DNA from: Sanderia malayensis
Lineage: Eukaryota > Cnidaria > Scyphozoa > Semaeostomeae > Pelagiidae
Assembly: GCA_013076295.1 (NCBI GenBank)
Contig: RQOL01000660.1
Span: 2,790,001-2,854,000, forward strand
Length of the DNA stretch: 64,000 nt
Direction: 5' to 3'
Shown: piece by piece, positions 1 through 9,688 of the stretch
Position numbering within the stretch: the first letter of the stretch is position 1
Layout of the letters: every line of letters begins with the position of its first letter
Program-made: the position numbers and the translations under genes
Notes under the pieces: model-generated
Databases searched by the model: none
What the model was told of the DNA's origin: nothing
What the model saw: the letters and a program-made list of their open reading frames with translations, nothing else

Positions 1-45
1 CCACTGGGTTATGGGCCCAGCACGTTTCCACTGCGCCACTCTGCT
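1..45 (-). tRNA. tRNA-iMet (CAT), unit 1, cut by window edge
   Basis: 5' part of the tRNA only; includes anticodon CAT, with one D-arm substitution and one variable-loop substitution against the array consensus. The remainder lies outside the window. Confidence 0.75.
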
Positions 46-168
46 CATATTTACCTGGACTTAATGCAAATACCATAAACTTCTCAATCTGCCAATTTCT
101 AGAAATTTGATGCAGAAACGTCTGGCATTAGTTGCGCTCAGCGAGTGCGAACAAAATATTCTTAAATA

Positions 169-240
169 TAGCAGAGGGTAGTTTCGATCTACCGACCTCT
201 GGGTTATGGGCCCAGCACGCTTCCACTGCGCCACTCTGCT
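169..240 (-). tRNA. tRNA-iMet (CAT), unit 2, consensus copy
   Basis: Reference copy for the array. Acceptor AGCAGAG pairs with CTCTGCT (A1-U72) and is followed by discriminator A. The D-stem starts GCGC. The anticodon arm is CTGGG-CCCATAA-CCCAG with anticodon CAT, C33 and three consecutive G-C pairs. The T-arm is GGTAG-ATCGAAA-CTACC. The A54...A60 T-loop, A1-U72 and G-C triplet are the known hallmarks of eukaryotic cytosolic initiator tRNA, and the T-stem differs from vertebrate iMet by paired changes. Internal A and B boxes are present. TTTT lies at 156-153 on the minus strand. Confidence 0.96.
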
Positions 241-363
241 CATATTTACCTGGATTTAATGCAAGTACCATAATTATCTCAATCTGCCAATTTCTAGAAA
301 CTTGACGCAGAAAAGTCTGGCATTAGTTGCGCTTAGTGATTATGAATAAAATAATCATAAATA

Positions 364-435
364 TAGCAGAGGGTAGTTTCGATCTACCGACCTCTGGGTT
401 ATGGGCCCAGCACGCTTCCACTGCGCCACTCTGCT
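364..435 (-). tRNA. tRNA-iMet (CAT), unit 3
   Basis: Identical to unit 2. Confidence 0.93.
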
Positions 436-558
436 CACATTTACCTGGACTTAATGCAAGTACCATAATCTTCTCAATCTGCCAATTTCTAGAAATTTGA
501 TGCAGAAAAGTCTGGCATTAGTTGCGCTCAGCGAGTGCGAAAAAAATATTCATAAATA

Positions 559-630
559 TAGCAGAGGGTAGTTTCGATCCACCGACCACTGGGTTATGGG
601 CCCAGCACGCTTCCACTGCGCCACTCTGCT
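559..630 (-). tRNA. tRNA-iMet (CAT), unit 4
   Basis: One T-stem change gives a G-U wobble pair and one variable-loop change; the fold is kept. Confidence 0.88.
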
Positions 631-753
631 CATATTTACCTGGACTTAATGCAAGTACCATAATCCTCTCAATCTGCCAATTTCTAGAAATTTGATGCAC
701 AAAAGTCTGGCATTAGTTGCGCTCAGCGAGTGCGAACAAAATATTTATAAATA

Positions 754-825
754 TAGCAGAGGGTAGTTTCGATCTACCGACCTCTGGGTTGTGGGCCCAG
801 CACGCTTCCACTGCGCCACTCTGCT
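754..825 (-). tRNA. initiator-type tRNA with anticodon CAC, unit 5
   Basis: The anticodon loop reads CCCACAA instead of CCCATAA, so the anticodon is CAC (decodes GUG). The rest of the initiator scaffold is unchanged. Confidence 0.8.
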
Positions 826-948
826 CATATTTACCTGGACTTAATGCAAGTACCATAATCCTCTCAATCTGCCATTTTCTAGAAATTTGATGCAGAAAAG
901 TCTGGCATTAGTTGCGCTCAGCGAGTGCGAACAAAATATTTATAAATA

Positions 949-1020
949 TAGCAGAGGGTAGTTTTGATCCACCGACCTCTGGGTTGTGGGCCCAGCACGC
1001 TTCCACTGCGCCACTCTGCT
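949..1020 (-). tRNA. initiator-type tRNA with anticodon CAC, unit 6
   Basis: Same CAC anticodon as unit 5, plus a T-stem G-U pair and T-loop ATCAAAA (G57 lost, inside the B box). Expression is therefore less certain. Confidence 0.7.
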
Positions 1021-1143
1021 CATATTTACCTGGACTTAATGCAAATACCATAAACTTCTCAATCTGCCAATTTCTAGAAATTTGATGCAGAAAAGTCTGG
1101 CATCAGTTGCGCTCAGCGAGTGCGAATAAAATATTCCTAAATA

Positions 1144-1215
1144 TAGCAGAGGGTAGTTTCGATCTACCGACCTCTGGGTTATGGGCCTAGCACGCTTCCA
1201 CTACGCCACTCTGCT
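1144..1215 (-). tRNA. tRNA-iMet (CAT), unit 7, stem mismatches
   Basis: The first of the three anticodon-stem G-C pairs is replaced by an A-C mismatch, and one D-stem base is changed. Confidence 0.7.
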
Positions 1216-1338
1216 CACATTTACCTGGACTTAATGCAAGTACCATAATCTTCTCAATCTGCCAATTTCTAGAAATTTGATGCAGAAAAGTCTGGCATCA
1301 GTTGCGCTCAGCGAGTGCGAATAAAATATTCCTAAATA

Positions 1339-1410
1339 TAGCAGAGGGTAGTTTCGATCTACCGACCTCTGGGTTATGGGCCTAGCACGCTTCCACTACG
1401 CCACTCTGCT
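1339..1410 (-). tRNA. tRNA-iMet (CAT), unit 8, stem mismatches
   Basis: Same two changes as unit 7, so units 7 and 8 are a recent duplicate pair. Confidence 0.7.
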
Positions 1411-1533
1411 CACATTTACCTGGACTTAATGCAAGTACCATAATCTTCTCAATCTGCCAATTTCTAGACATTTGACGCAGAAATGTTTGCGTATAGTTGC
1501 CCTAAACAATTGCAAATAAAATGTTCATAAATA

Positions 1534-1605
1534 TAGCAGAGGGTAGTTTCGATCTACCGACCTCTGGGTTATGGGCCCAGCACGCTTCCACTACGCTACT
1601 CTGCT
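1534..1605 (-). tRNA. tRNA-iMet (CAT), unit 9
   Basis: D-stem change and a further change at the acceptor/D junction; its spacer is of the diverged type. Confidence 0.7.
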
Positions 1606-1728
1606 CACATTTACCTAGACTTAATGCAAATACCATAAACCTCTCAATCTGCCAATTTCTAGAAATTTGATGCAGAAAAGTCTGGCATTAGTTGCGCTCA
1701 GTGAATGCGAATAAAAAGTTCATAAATA

Positions 1729-1800
1729 TAGCACAGGGTAGTTTCGATCTACCGACCTCTGGGTTATGGGCCCAGCACGCTTCCACTGCGCCACTCTGCC
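1729..1800 (-). tRNA. tRNA-iMet (CAT), unit 10, altered acceptor
   Basis: Position 1 is G rather than A and the 3' acceptor strand has a C-to-G change, so the A1-U72 initiator mark and one acceptor pair are lost. Confidence 0.6.
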
Positions 1801-1923
1801 CACATTTACCTGGACTTAATGCAAGTACCATAATCTTCTCAATCTGCCAATTTCTAGAAATTTGATGCAAAAAAGTCTGGCATTAGTTGCGCTCAGCGAG
1901 TGCGAACAAAATATTCTTAAATA

Positions 1924-1995
1924 TAGCAGAGGGTAGTTTCGATCTACCGACCTCTGGGTTATGGGCCCAGCACGCTTCCACTGCGCCACTCTGCT
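1924..1995 (-). tRNA. tRNA-iMet (CAT), unit 11
   Basis: Identical to unit 2. Confidence 0.93.
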
Positions 1996-2118
1996 CACAT
2001 TTACCTGCACTTAATGCAAGTACCATAATCCTCTCAATCTGCCAATTTCTAGAAATTTGATGCAGAAAAGTCTGGCATTAGTTGCGCTCAGCGAGTGCGA
2101 ATAAAATATTCATAAATA

Positions 2119-2190
2119 TAGCAGAGGGTAGTTTCGATCTACCGACCTCTGGGTTATGGGCCCAGCACGCTTCCACTGCGCCACTCTGCT
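2119..2190 (-). tRNA. tRNA-iMet (CAT), unit 12
   Basis: Identical to unit 2. Confidence 0.93.
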
Positions 2191-2313
2191 CATATTTACC
2201 TGGACTTAATGCAAATACCATAATATTCTCAATCTACCAATTTCTAAAAATTTGATGCAGAAAAGTCCGGCATTAGTTGCGCTCAGCGAGTGCGAACAAA
2301 TTATTCTTAAATA

Positions 2314-2385
2314 TAGCAGAGGGTAGTTTCGATCCACCGACCTCTGGGATATGGGCCCAGCACGCTTCCACTGCGCCACTCTGCT
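2314..2385 (-). tRNA. tRNA-iMet (CAT), unit 13
   Basis: A38 changed to T in the anticodon loop, plus the T-stem G-U pair. Confidence 0.82.
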
Positions 2386-2508
2386 CACATTTACCTGGAC
2401 TTAATGCAAGTACCATAATCCTCTCAATCTGCCAATTTCTAGAAATTTGATGCAGAAAAGTCTGGCATTAGAGGCGCTCAGCGAGTGCGAACAAAATTTT
2501 CATAAATA

Positions 2509-2580
2509 TAGCAGAGGGTAGTTTCGATCTACCGACCTCTGGGTTATGGGCCCAGCACGTTTCCACTGCGCCACTCTGCT
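2509..2580 (-). tRNA. tRNA-iMet (CAT), unit 14
   Basis: Single D-arm substitution. Confidence 0.88.
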
Positions 2581-2703
2581 CATATTTACCTGGACTTAAT
2601 GCAAGTACCATAATCCTCTCAATCTGCCAATTTCTAGAAATTTGATGCAGAAAAGTCTGGCATTAGTTGCGCTCAGCGAGTGCGAACAAAATATTCTTAA
2701 ATA

Positions 2704-2775
2704 TAGCAGAGGGTAGTTTCGATCTACCGACCTCTGGGTTATGGGCCCAGCACGCTTCCACTGCGCCACTCTGCT
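2704..2775 (-). tRNA. tRNA-iMet (CAT), unit 15
   Basis: Identical to unit 2. Confidence 0.93.
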
Positions 2776-2898
2776 CACATTTACCTGGACTTAATGCAAG
2801 TACCATAATCCTCTCAATCTGCCAATTTCTAGAAATTTGATGCAGAAAAGTCTGGCATTAGAGGCGCTCAGCGAGTGCGAACAAAATTTTCATAAATA

Positions 2899-2970
2899 TA
2901 GCAGAGGGTAGTTTCGATCTACCGACCTCTGGGTTATGGGCCCAGCACGTTTCCACTGCGCCACTCTGCT
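2899..2970 (-). tRNA. tRNA-iMet (CAT), unit 16
   Basis: Same D-arm substitution as unit 14; units 13-16 look like a two-unit duplication. Last monomer of the exact-195-bp left block. Confidence 0.88.
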
Positions 2971-3091
2971 CATATTTACCTGGACTTAATGCAAGTACCA
3001 TAATCCTCTCAATCTGCCAATTTCTAGAAATTTGATGCAGAAAAGTCTGGCATTAAGGCGCTCAGCGAGTGCGAACAAAATTTCATAAATA

Positions 3092-3162
3092 TAGCAGAGG
3101 GTAGTTTCGATCTACCGACCTCTGGGTTATGGGCCCAGCACGTTCCACTGCGCCACTCTGCT
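3092..3162 (-). tRNA. tRNA-iMet (CAT), unit 17, 1-nt deletion
   Basis: 71 nt: one base missing from the D-arm. It lies where all length changes are small deletions, so a consensus error is possible. Confidence 0.7.
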
Positions 3163-3282
3163 CATATTTACCTGGACTTAATGCAAGTACCATAATCTCT
3201 CAATCTGCCAATTTCTAGAAATTTGATGCAGAAAAGTCTGCATTAGTTGCGCTCAGCGAGTGCGAACAAAATATTCTAAATA

Positions 3283-3354
3283 TAGCAGAGGGTAGTTTCG
3301 ATCTACCGACCTCTGGGTTATGGGCCCAGCACGCTTCCACTGCGCCACTCTGCT
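3283..3354 (-). tRNA. tRNA-iMet (CAT), unit 18
   Basis: tRNA identical to unit 2; the spacer before it is shortened. Confidence 0.92.
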
Positions 3355-3477
3355 CATAATTACCTGGACTTAATGCAAGTACCATAATCCTCTCAATCTG
3401 CCAATTTCTAGAAATTTGATGCAGAAAAGTCTGGCATTAGTTGCGCTCAGCGAGTGCGAACAAAATATTCATAAATA

Positions 3478-3549
3478 TAGCAGAGGGTAGTTTCGATCTA
3501 CCGACCTCTGGGTTATGGGCCCAGCACGCTTCCACTGCGCCACTCTGCT
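3478..3549 (-). tRNA. tRNA-iMet (CAT), unit 19
   Basis: Identical to unit 2. Confidence 0.93.
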
Positions 3550-3671
3550 CACATTTACCTGGACTTAATGCAAGTACCATAATCCTCTCAATCTGCCAAT
3601 TTCTAGAAATTTGATGCAGAAAAGTCTGGCATTAGTTGCGCTCAGCGAGTGCGAAAAAATATTCATAAATA

Positions 3672-3743
3672 TAGCAGAGGGTAGTTTCGATCTACCGACC
3701 TCTGGGTTATGGGCCCAGCACGCTTCCACTGCGCCACTCTGCT
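3672..3743 (-). tRNA. tRNA-iMet (CAT), unit 20
   Basis: Identical to unit 2. Confidence 0.93.
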
Positions 3744-3866
3744 CATATTTACCTGGACTTAATGCAAATACCATAATATTCTCAATCTACCAATTTCTAA
3801 AAATTTGATGCAGAAAAGTGTAGTATTAGTTGCGCTCAGTGAATGCGAATAAAAAGTTCATAAATA

Positions 3867-3938
3867 TTGCACAGGGTAGTTTCGATCTACCGACCACTGG
3901 GTTATGGGCCCAGCACGCTTCCACTGCGCCACTCTGCT
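3867..3938 (-). tRNA. tRNA-iMet (CAT), unit 21, altered acceptor
   Basis: Two changes in the 3' acceptor strand break pairs; it follows the diverged spacer type that recurs near 6,091 and 8,036. Confidence 0.62.
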
Positions 3939-4061
3939 CATATTTACCTGGACTTAATACAAGTACCATAATTTTCTCAATCTGCCAATTTCTAGACATT
4001 TGATGCAGAAACGTTTGAGTATAGTTGCCCTAAACAATTGCAAATAAAATATTCATAAATA

Positions 4062-4133
4062 TAGCAGAGGGTAGTTTCGATCTACCGACCTCTGGGTTAT
4101 GGGCCCAGCACGCTTCCACTGCGCCACTCTGCT
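4062..4133 (-). tRNA. tRNA-iMet (CAT), unit 22
   Basis: tRNA identical to unit 2 despite a strongly diverged spacer. Confidence 0.93.
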
Positions 4134-4256
4134 CATATTTACCTGGACTTAATGCAAGTACCATAATCCTCTCAATCTGCCAATTTCTAGAAATTTGATG
4201 CAGAAAAGTCTGGCATTAGTTGCGCTCAGCGAGTGCGAACAAAATATTCTTAAATA

Positions 4257-4328
4257 TAGCAGAGGGTAGTTTCGATCTACCGACCTCTGGGTTATGGGCC
4301 CAGCACGCTTCCACTGCGCCACTCTGCT
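4257..4328 (-). tRNA. tRNA-iMet (CAT), unit 23
   Basis: Identical to unit 2. Confidence 0.93.
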
Positions 4329-4451
4329 CACATTTACCTGGACTTAATGCAAGTACCATAATCTTCTCAATCTGCCAATTTCTAGAAATTTGATGCAGAA
4401 AAGTCTGGCATTAGTTGCGCTCAGCGAGTGCGAATAAAATATTCATAAATA

Positions 4452-4523
4452 TAGCAGAGGGTAGTTTCGATCTACCGACCTCTGGGTTATGGGCCCAGCA
4501 CGCTTCCACTGCGCCACTCTGCT
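4452..4523 (-). tRNA. tRNA-iMet (CAT), unit 24
   Basis: tRNA identical to unit 2; the following spacer is 3 bp short. Confidence 0.92.
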
Positions 4524-4643
4524 CATTTACCTGGACTTAATGCAAGTACCATAATTTCTCAATCTGCCAATTTCTAGAAATTTGATGCAGAAAAGTCTGG
4601 CATTAGTTGCGCTCAGCGAGTGCGAATAAAATATTCATAAATA

Positions 4644-4715
4644 TAGCAGAGGGTAGTTTCGATCTACCGACCTCTGGGTTATGGGCCCAGCACGCTTCCA
4701 CTGCGCCACTCTGCT
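4644..4715 (-). tRNA. tRNA-iMet (CAT), unit 25
   Basis: Identical to unit 2. Confidence 0.93.
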
Positions 4716-4838
4716 CATATTTACCTGGACTTAATGCAAGTACCATAATCCTCTCAATCTGCCAATTTCTAGAAATTTGATGCAGAAAAGTCTGGCATTA
4801 GTTGCGCTCAGCGAGTGCGAACAAAATATTCATAAATA

Positions 4839-4910
4839 TAGCAGAGGGTAGTTTCGATCTACCGACCTCTGGGTTATGGGCCCAGCACGCTTCCACTGCG
4901 CCACTCTGCT
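4839..4910 (-). tRNA. tRNA-iMet (CAT), unit 26
   Basis: Identical to unit 2. Confidence 0.93.
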
Positions 4911-5033
4911 CACATTTACCTGGACTTAATGCAAGTACCATAATCTTCTCAATCTGCCAATTTCTAAAAATTTGATGCAGAAAAGTCTGGCATTAGTTGC
5001 GCTCAGCGAGTGCGAATAAAATATTCATAAATA

Positions 5034-5104
5034 TAGCAGAGGGTAGTTTCGATCTACCGACCTCTGGGTTATGGCCCAGCACGCTTCCACTGCGCCACTC
5101 TGCT
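5034..5104 (-). tRNA. tRNA-iMet, unit 27, 1-nt deletion by the anticodon
   Basis: One base missing from the run just 5' of the anticodon, giving 71 nt. If real, the loop is broken; a homopolymer consensus error is equally likely. Confidence 0.6.
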
Positions 5105-5227
5105 CATATTTACCTGGACTTAATGCAAGTACCATAATCCTCTCAATCTGCCAATTTCTAGAAATTTGATGCAGAAAAGTCTGGCATTAGTTGCGCTCAG
5201 CGAATGCGAACAAAATATTCATAAATA

Positions 5228-5299
5228 TAGCAGAGGGTAGTTTCGATCTACCGACCTCTGGGTTATGGGCCCAGCACGCTTCCACTGCGCCACTCTGCT
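5228..5299 (-). tRNA. tRNA-iMet (CAT), unit 28
   Basis: Identical to unit 2. Confidence 0.93.
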
Positions 5300-5421
5300 C
5301 ACATTTACCTGGACTTAATGCAAGTACCATAATCTCTCAATCTGCCAATTTCTAGAAATTTGATGCAGAAAAGTCTGGCATTAGTTGCGCTCAGCGAGTG
5401 CGAATAAAATATTCATAAATA

Positions 5422-5493
5422 TAGCAGAGGGTAGTTTCGATCTACCGACCTCTGGGTTATGGGCCCAGCACGCTTCCACTGCGCCACTCTGCT
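5422..5493 (-). tRNA. tRNA-iMet (CAT), unit 29
   Basis: Identical to unit 2. Confidence 0.93.
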
Positions 5494-5612
5494 CATATTT
5501 ACCTGGACTTAATGCAAGTACCATAATTTCTCAATCTGCCAATTTCTAGAAATTTGATGCAGAAAGTTTGAGTATAGTTGCGCTAAACATGCGAATAAAA
5601 TATTCATAAATA

Positions 5613-5684
5613 TAGCAGAGGGTAGTTTCGATCTACCGACCTCTGGGTTATGGGCCCAGCACGCTTCCACTGCGCCACTCTGCT
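5613..5684 (-). tRNA. tRNA-iMet (CAT), unit 30
   Basis: tRNA identical to unit 2; its monomer is only 191 bp. Confidence 0.92.
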
Positions 5685-5804
5685 CATATTTACCTGGACT
5701 TAATGCAAGTACCATAATCTCTCAATCTGCCAATTTCTAGAAATTTGATGCAGAAAAGTCTGGCATTAGTTGCGCTCAGCGAGTGCGAAAAAAATTCTTA
5801 AATA

Positions 5805-5876
5805 TAGCAGAGGGTAGTTTCGATCTACCGACCTCTGGGTTATGGGCCCAGCACGCTTCCACTGCGCCACTCTGCT
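5805..5876 (-). tRNA. tRNA-iMet (CAT), unit 31
   Basis: tRNA identical to unit 2; monomer 192 bp. Confidence 0.92.
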
Positions 5877-5999
5877 CATATTTACCTGGACTTAATGCAA
5901 GTACCATAATCCTCTCAATCTGCCAATTTCTAGAAATTTGATGCAGAAAAGTCTGGCATTAGTTGCGCTCAGCGAGTGCGAATAAAATATTCATAAATA

Positions 6000-6071
6000 T
6001 AGCAGAGGGTAGTTTCGATCTACCGACCTCTGGGTTATGGGCCCAGCACGCTTCCACTGCGCCACTCTGCT
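6000..6071 (-). tRNA. tRNA-iMet (CAT), unit 32
   Basis: Identical to unit 2. Confidence 0.93.
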
Positions 6072-6194
6072 CATATTTACCTGGACTTAATGCAAATACC
6101 ATAATATTCTCAATCTACCAATTTCTAAAAATTTGATGCAGAAAAGTGTAGTATTAGTTGCGCTCAGTGAATGCGAATAAAAAGTTCATAAATA

Positions 6195-6266
6195 TAGCAG
6201 AGGGTAGTTTCGATCTACCGACCTCTGGGTTATGGGCCCAGCACGCTTCCACTGCGCCACTCTGCT
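6195..6266 (-). tRNA. tRNA-iMet (CAT), unit 33
   Basis: tRNA intact although it follows the same diverged spacer as unit 21. Confidence 0.92.
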
Positions 6267-6389
6267 CACATTTACCTGGACTTAATGCAAGTACCATAAT
6301 CTTCTCAATCTGCCAATTTCTAGAAATTTGATGCAGAAAAGTCTGGCATTAGTTGCGCTCAGCGAGTGCGAATAAAATATTCATAAATA

Positions 6390-6461
6390 TAGCAGAGGGT
6401 AGTTTCGATCTACCGACCTCTGGGTTATGGGCCCAGCACGCTTCCACTGCGCCACTCTGCT
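6390..6461 (-). tRNA. tRNA-iMet (CAT), unit 34
   Basis: Identical to unit 2. Confidence 0.93.
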
Positions 6462-6583
6462 CATATTTACCTGGACTTAATGCAAGTACCATAATCCTCT
6501 CAATCTGCCAATTTCTAGAAATTTGATGCAGAAAAGTCTGCATTAGTTGCGCTCAGCGAGTGCGAACAAAATATTCTTAAATA

Positions 6584-6655
6584 TAGCAGAGGGTAGTTTC
6601 GATCTACCGACCTCTGGGTTATGGGCCCAGCACGCTTCCACTGCGCCACTCTGCT
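6584..6655 (-). tRNA. tRNA-iMet (CAT), unit 35
   Basis: Identical to unit 2; 194-bp monomer. Confidence 0.92.
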
Positions 6656-6778
6656 CACATTTACCTGGACTTAATGCAAGTACCATAATCCTCTCAATCT
6701 GCCAATTTCTAGAAATTTGATGCAGAAAAGTCTGGCATTAGTTGCGCTCAGCGAGTGCGAATAAAATATTCATAAATA

Positions 6779-6850
6779 TAGCAGAGGGTAGTTTCGATCT
6801 ACCGACCTCTGGGTTATGGGCCCAGCACGCTTCCACTGCGCCACTCTGCT
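6779..6850 (-). tRNA. tRNA-iMet (CAT), unit 36
   Basis: Identical to unit 2. Confidence 0.93.
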
Positions 6851-6968
6851 CATATTTACCTGGACTTAATACAAGTACCATAATTTCTCAATCTGCCAAT
6901 TTCTAGAAATTTGATGCAGAAAGTTGAGTATAGTTGCCTCAGCAATGCGAATAAAATATTCATAAATA

Positions 6969-7040
6969 TAGCAGAGGGTAGTTTCGATCTACCGACCTCT
7001 GGGTTATGGGCCCAGCACGCTTCCACTGCGCCACTCTGCT
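6969..7040 (-). tRNA. tRNA-iMet (CAT), unit 37
   Basis: tRNA intact; 190-bp monomer, the shortest in the array. Confidence 0.92.
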
Positions 7041-7163
7041 CATATTTACCTGGACTTAATGCAAGTACCGTAATCCTCTCAATCTGCCAATTTCTAGAAA
7101 TTTGATGCAGAAAAGTCTGGCATTAGTTGCGCTCAGCGAGTGCGAACAAAATATTCATAAATA

Positions 7164-7235
7164 TAGCAGAGGGTAGTTTCGATCTACCGACCTCTGGGTT
7201 ATGGGCCCAGCACGCTTCCACTGCGCCACTCTGCT
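7164..7235 (-). tRNA. tRNA-iMet (CAT), unit 38
   Basis: Identical to unit 2. Confidence 0.93.
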
Positions 7236-7358
7236 CATATTTACCTGGACTTAATGCAAGTACCATAATCCTCTCAATCTGCCAATTTCTAGAAATTTAA
7301 TGCAGAAAAGTTTGGCATTAGTTGCGCTCAGCGAGTGCGAACAAAATATTCTTAAATA

Positions 7359-7430
7359 TAGCAGAGGGTAGTTTCGATCTACCGACCTCTGGGTTATGGG
7401 CCCAGCACGCTTCCACTGCGCCACTCTGCT
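7359..7430 (-). tRNA. tRNA-iMet (CAT), unit 39
   Basis: Identical to unit 2. Confidence 0.93.
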
Positions 7431-7553
7431 CACATTTACCTGGACTTAATGCAAGTACCATAATCCTCTCAATCTGCCAATTTCTAGAAATTTGATGCAG
7501 AAAAGTCTGGCATTAGTTGCGCTCAGCGAGTGCGAACAAAATATTCATAAATA

Positions 7554-7625
7554 TAGCAGAGGGTAGTTTCGATCTACCGACCTCTGGGTTATGGGCCCAG
7601 CACGCTTCCACTGCGCCACTCTGCT
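7554..7625 (-). tRNA. tRNA-iMet (CAT), unit 40
   Basis: Identical to unit 2. Confidence 0.93.
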
Positions 7626-7748
7626 CACATTTACCTGGACTTAATGCAAGTACCATAATCCTCTCAATCTGCCAATTTCTAGAAATTTGATGCAGAAAAG
7701 TCTGGCATTAGTTGCGTTCAGCGAGTGCGAACAAAATATTCTTAAATA

Positions 7749-7820
7749 TAGCAGAGGGTAGTTTCGATCTACCGACCTCTGGGTTATGGGCCGAGCACGC
7801 TTCCACTGCGCCACTCTGCT
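7749..7820 (-). tRNA. tRNA-iMet (CAT), unit 41, stem mismatch
   Basis: G-to-C change in the anticodon stem makes a C-C mismatch in the G-C triplet. Confidence 0.75.
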
Positions 7821-7943
7821 CATATTTACCTGGACTTAATGCAAGTACCATAATCCTCTCAATCTGCCAATTTCTAGAAATTTGATGCAGAAAAGTCTGG
7901 CATTAGTTGCGCTCAGCGAGTGCGAATAAAATATTCATAAATA

Positions 7944-8015
7944 TAGCAGAGGGTAGTTTCGATCTACCGACCTCTGGGTTATGGGCCCAGCACGCTTCCA
8001 CTGCGCCACTCTGCT
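7944..8015 (-). tRNA. tRNA-iMet (CAT), unit 42
   Basis: Identical to unit 2. Confidence 0.93.
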
Positions 8016-8136
8016 CATATTTACCTGGACTTAATGCAATACCATAAATTCTCAATCTACCAATTTCTAAAAATTTGATGCAGAAAAGTGTGGTATTAGT
8101 TGCGCTCAGTGAATGCGAATAAAAAGTTCATAAATA

Positions 8137-8208
8137 TAGCAGAGGGTAGTTTCGATCTACCGACCTCTGGGTTATGGGCCCAGCACGCTTCCACTGCGCC
8201 ACTCTGCT
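8137..8208 (-). tRNA. tRNA-iMet (CAT), unit 43
   Basis: tRNA intact after the third copy of the diverged spacer type. Confidence 0.92.
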
Positions 8209-8331
8209 CACATTTACCTGGACTTAATGCAAGTACCATAATCTTCTCAATCTGCCAATTTCTAGAAATTTGATGCAGAAAAGTCTGGCATTAGTTGCGC
8301 TCAGCGAGTGCGAATAAAATATTCATAAATA

Positions 8332-8403
8332 TAGCAGAGGGTAGTTTCGATCTACCGACCTCTGGGTTATGGGCCCAGCACGCTTCCACTGCGCCACTCT
8401 GCT
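8332..8403 (-). tRNA. tRNA-iMet (CAT), unit 44
   Basis: Identical to unit 2. Confidence 0.93.
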
Positions 8404-8526
8404 CATATTTACCTGGACTTAATGCAAGTACCATAATCCTCTCAATCTGCCAATTTCTAGAAATTTGATGCAGAAAAGTCTGGCATTAGTTGCGCTCAGC
8501 GAGTGCGAACAAAATATTCTTAAATA

Positions 8527-8598
8527 TAGCAGAGGGTAGTTTCGATCTACCGACCTCTGGGTTATGGGCCCAGCACGCTTCCACTGCGCCACTCTGCT
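8527..8598 (-). tRNA. tRNA-iMet (CAT), unit 45
   Basis: Identical to unit 2. Confidence 0.93.
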
Positions 8599-8720
8599 CA
8601 CATTTACCTGGACTTAATGCAAGTACCATAATCTCTCAATCTGCCAATTTCTAGAAATTTGATGCAGAAAAGTCTGGCATTAGTTGCGCTCAGCGAGTGC
8701 GAATAAAATATTCATAAATA

Positions 8721-8792
8721 TAGCAGAGGGTAGTTTCGATCTACCGACCTCTGGGTTATGGGCCCAGCACGCTTCCACTGCGCCACTCTGCT
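8721..8792 (-). tRNA. tRNA-iMet (CAT), unit 46
   Basis: Identical to unit 2; 194-bp monomer. Confidence 0.92.
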
Positions 8793-8912
8793 CATATTTA
8801 CCTGGACTTAATACAAGTACCATAATTTTCTCAATCTGACAATTTCTAGACATTTGATGCAGAAAAGTTGAGTATAGTTGCCCTAACAATGCAAATAAAA
8901 TATTCATAAATA

Positions 8913-8984
8913 TAGCAGAGGGTAGTTTCGATCTACCGACCTCTGGGTTATGGGCCCAGCACGCTTCCACTGCGCCACTCTGCT
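8913..8984 (-). tRNA. tRNA-iMet (CAT), unit 47
   Basis: tRNA intact beside a diverged, 3-bp-short spacer. Confidence 0.92.
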
Positions 8985-9106
8985 CATATTTACCTGGACT
9001 TAATGCAAGTACCATAATCCTCTCAATCTGCCAATTTCTAGAAATTTGATGCAGAAAAGTCTGGCATTAGTTGCCTCAGCGAGTGCGAACAAAATATTCA
9101 TAAATA

Positions 9107-9178
9107 TAGCAGAGGGTAGTTTCGATCTACCGACCTCTGGGTTATGGGCCCAGCACGCTTCCACTGCGCCACTCTGCT
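9107..9178 (-). tRNA. tRNA-iMet (CAT), unit 48
   Basis: Identical to unit 2; 194-bp monomer. Confidence 0.92.
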
Positions 9179-9300
9179 CATATTTACCTGGACTTAATGC
9201 AAGTACCATAATCCTCTCAATCTGCCAATTTCTAGAAATTTATGCAGAAAAGTTTGGCATTAGTTGCGCTCAGCGAGTGCGAACAAAATATTCTTAAATA

Positions 9301-9371
9301 TAGCAGAGGGTAGTTTCGATCTACCGACCTCTGGTTATGGGCCCAGCACGCTTCCACTGCGCCACTCTGCT
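9301..9371 (-). tRNA. tRNA-iMet, unit 49, 1-nt deletion
   Basis: One base missing from the 3' side of the anticodon stem (71 nt); again within the deletion-rich block. Confidence 0.62.
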
Positions 9372-9494
9372 CACATTTACCTGGACTTAATGCAAGTACC
9401 ATAATCCTCTCAATCTGCCAATTTCTAGAAATTTGATGCAGAAAAGTCTGGCATTAGTTGCGCTCAGCGAGTGCGAACAAAATATTCTTAAATA

Positions 9495-9566
9495 TAGCAG
9501 AGGGTAGTTTCGATCTACCGACCTCTGGGTTATGGGCCCAGCACGCTTCCACTGCGCCACTCTGCT
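9495..9566 (-). tRNA. tRNA-iMet (CAT), unit 50
   Basis: Identical to unit 2. Confidence 0.93.
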
Positions 9567-9688
9567 CACATTTACCTGGACTTAATGCAAGTACCATAAT
9601 CCTCTCAATCTGCCAATTTCTAGAAATTTGATGCAGAAAAGTCTGGCATTAGTTGCGCTCAGCGAGTGCGAACAAAATATTCTAAATA

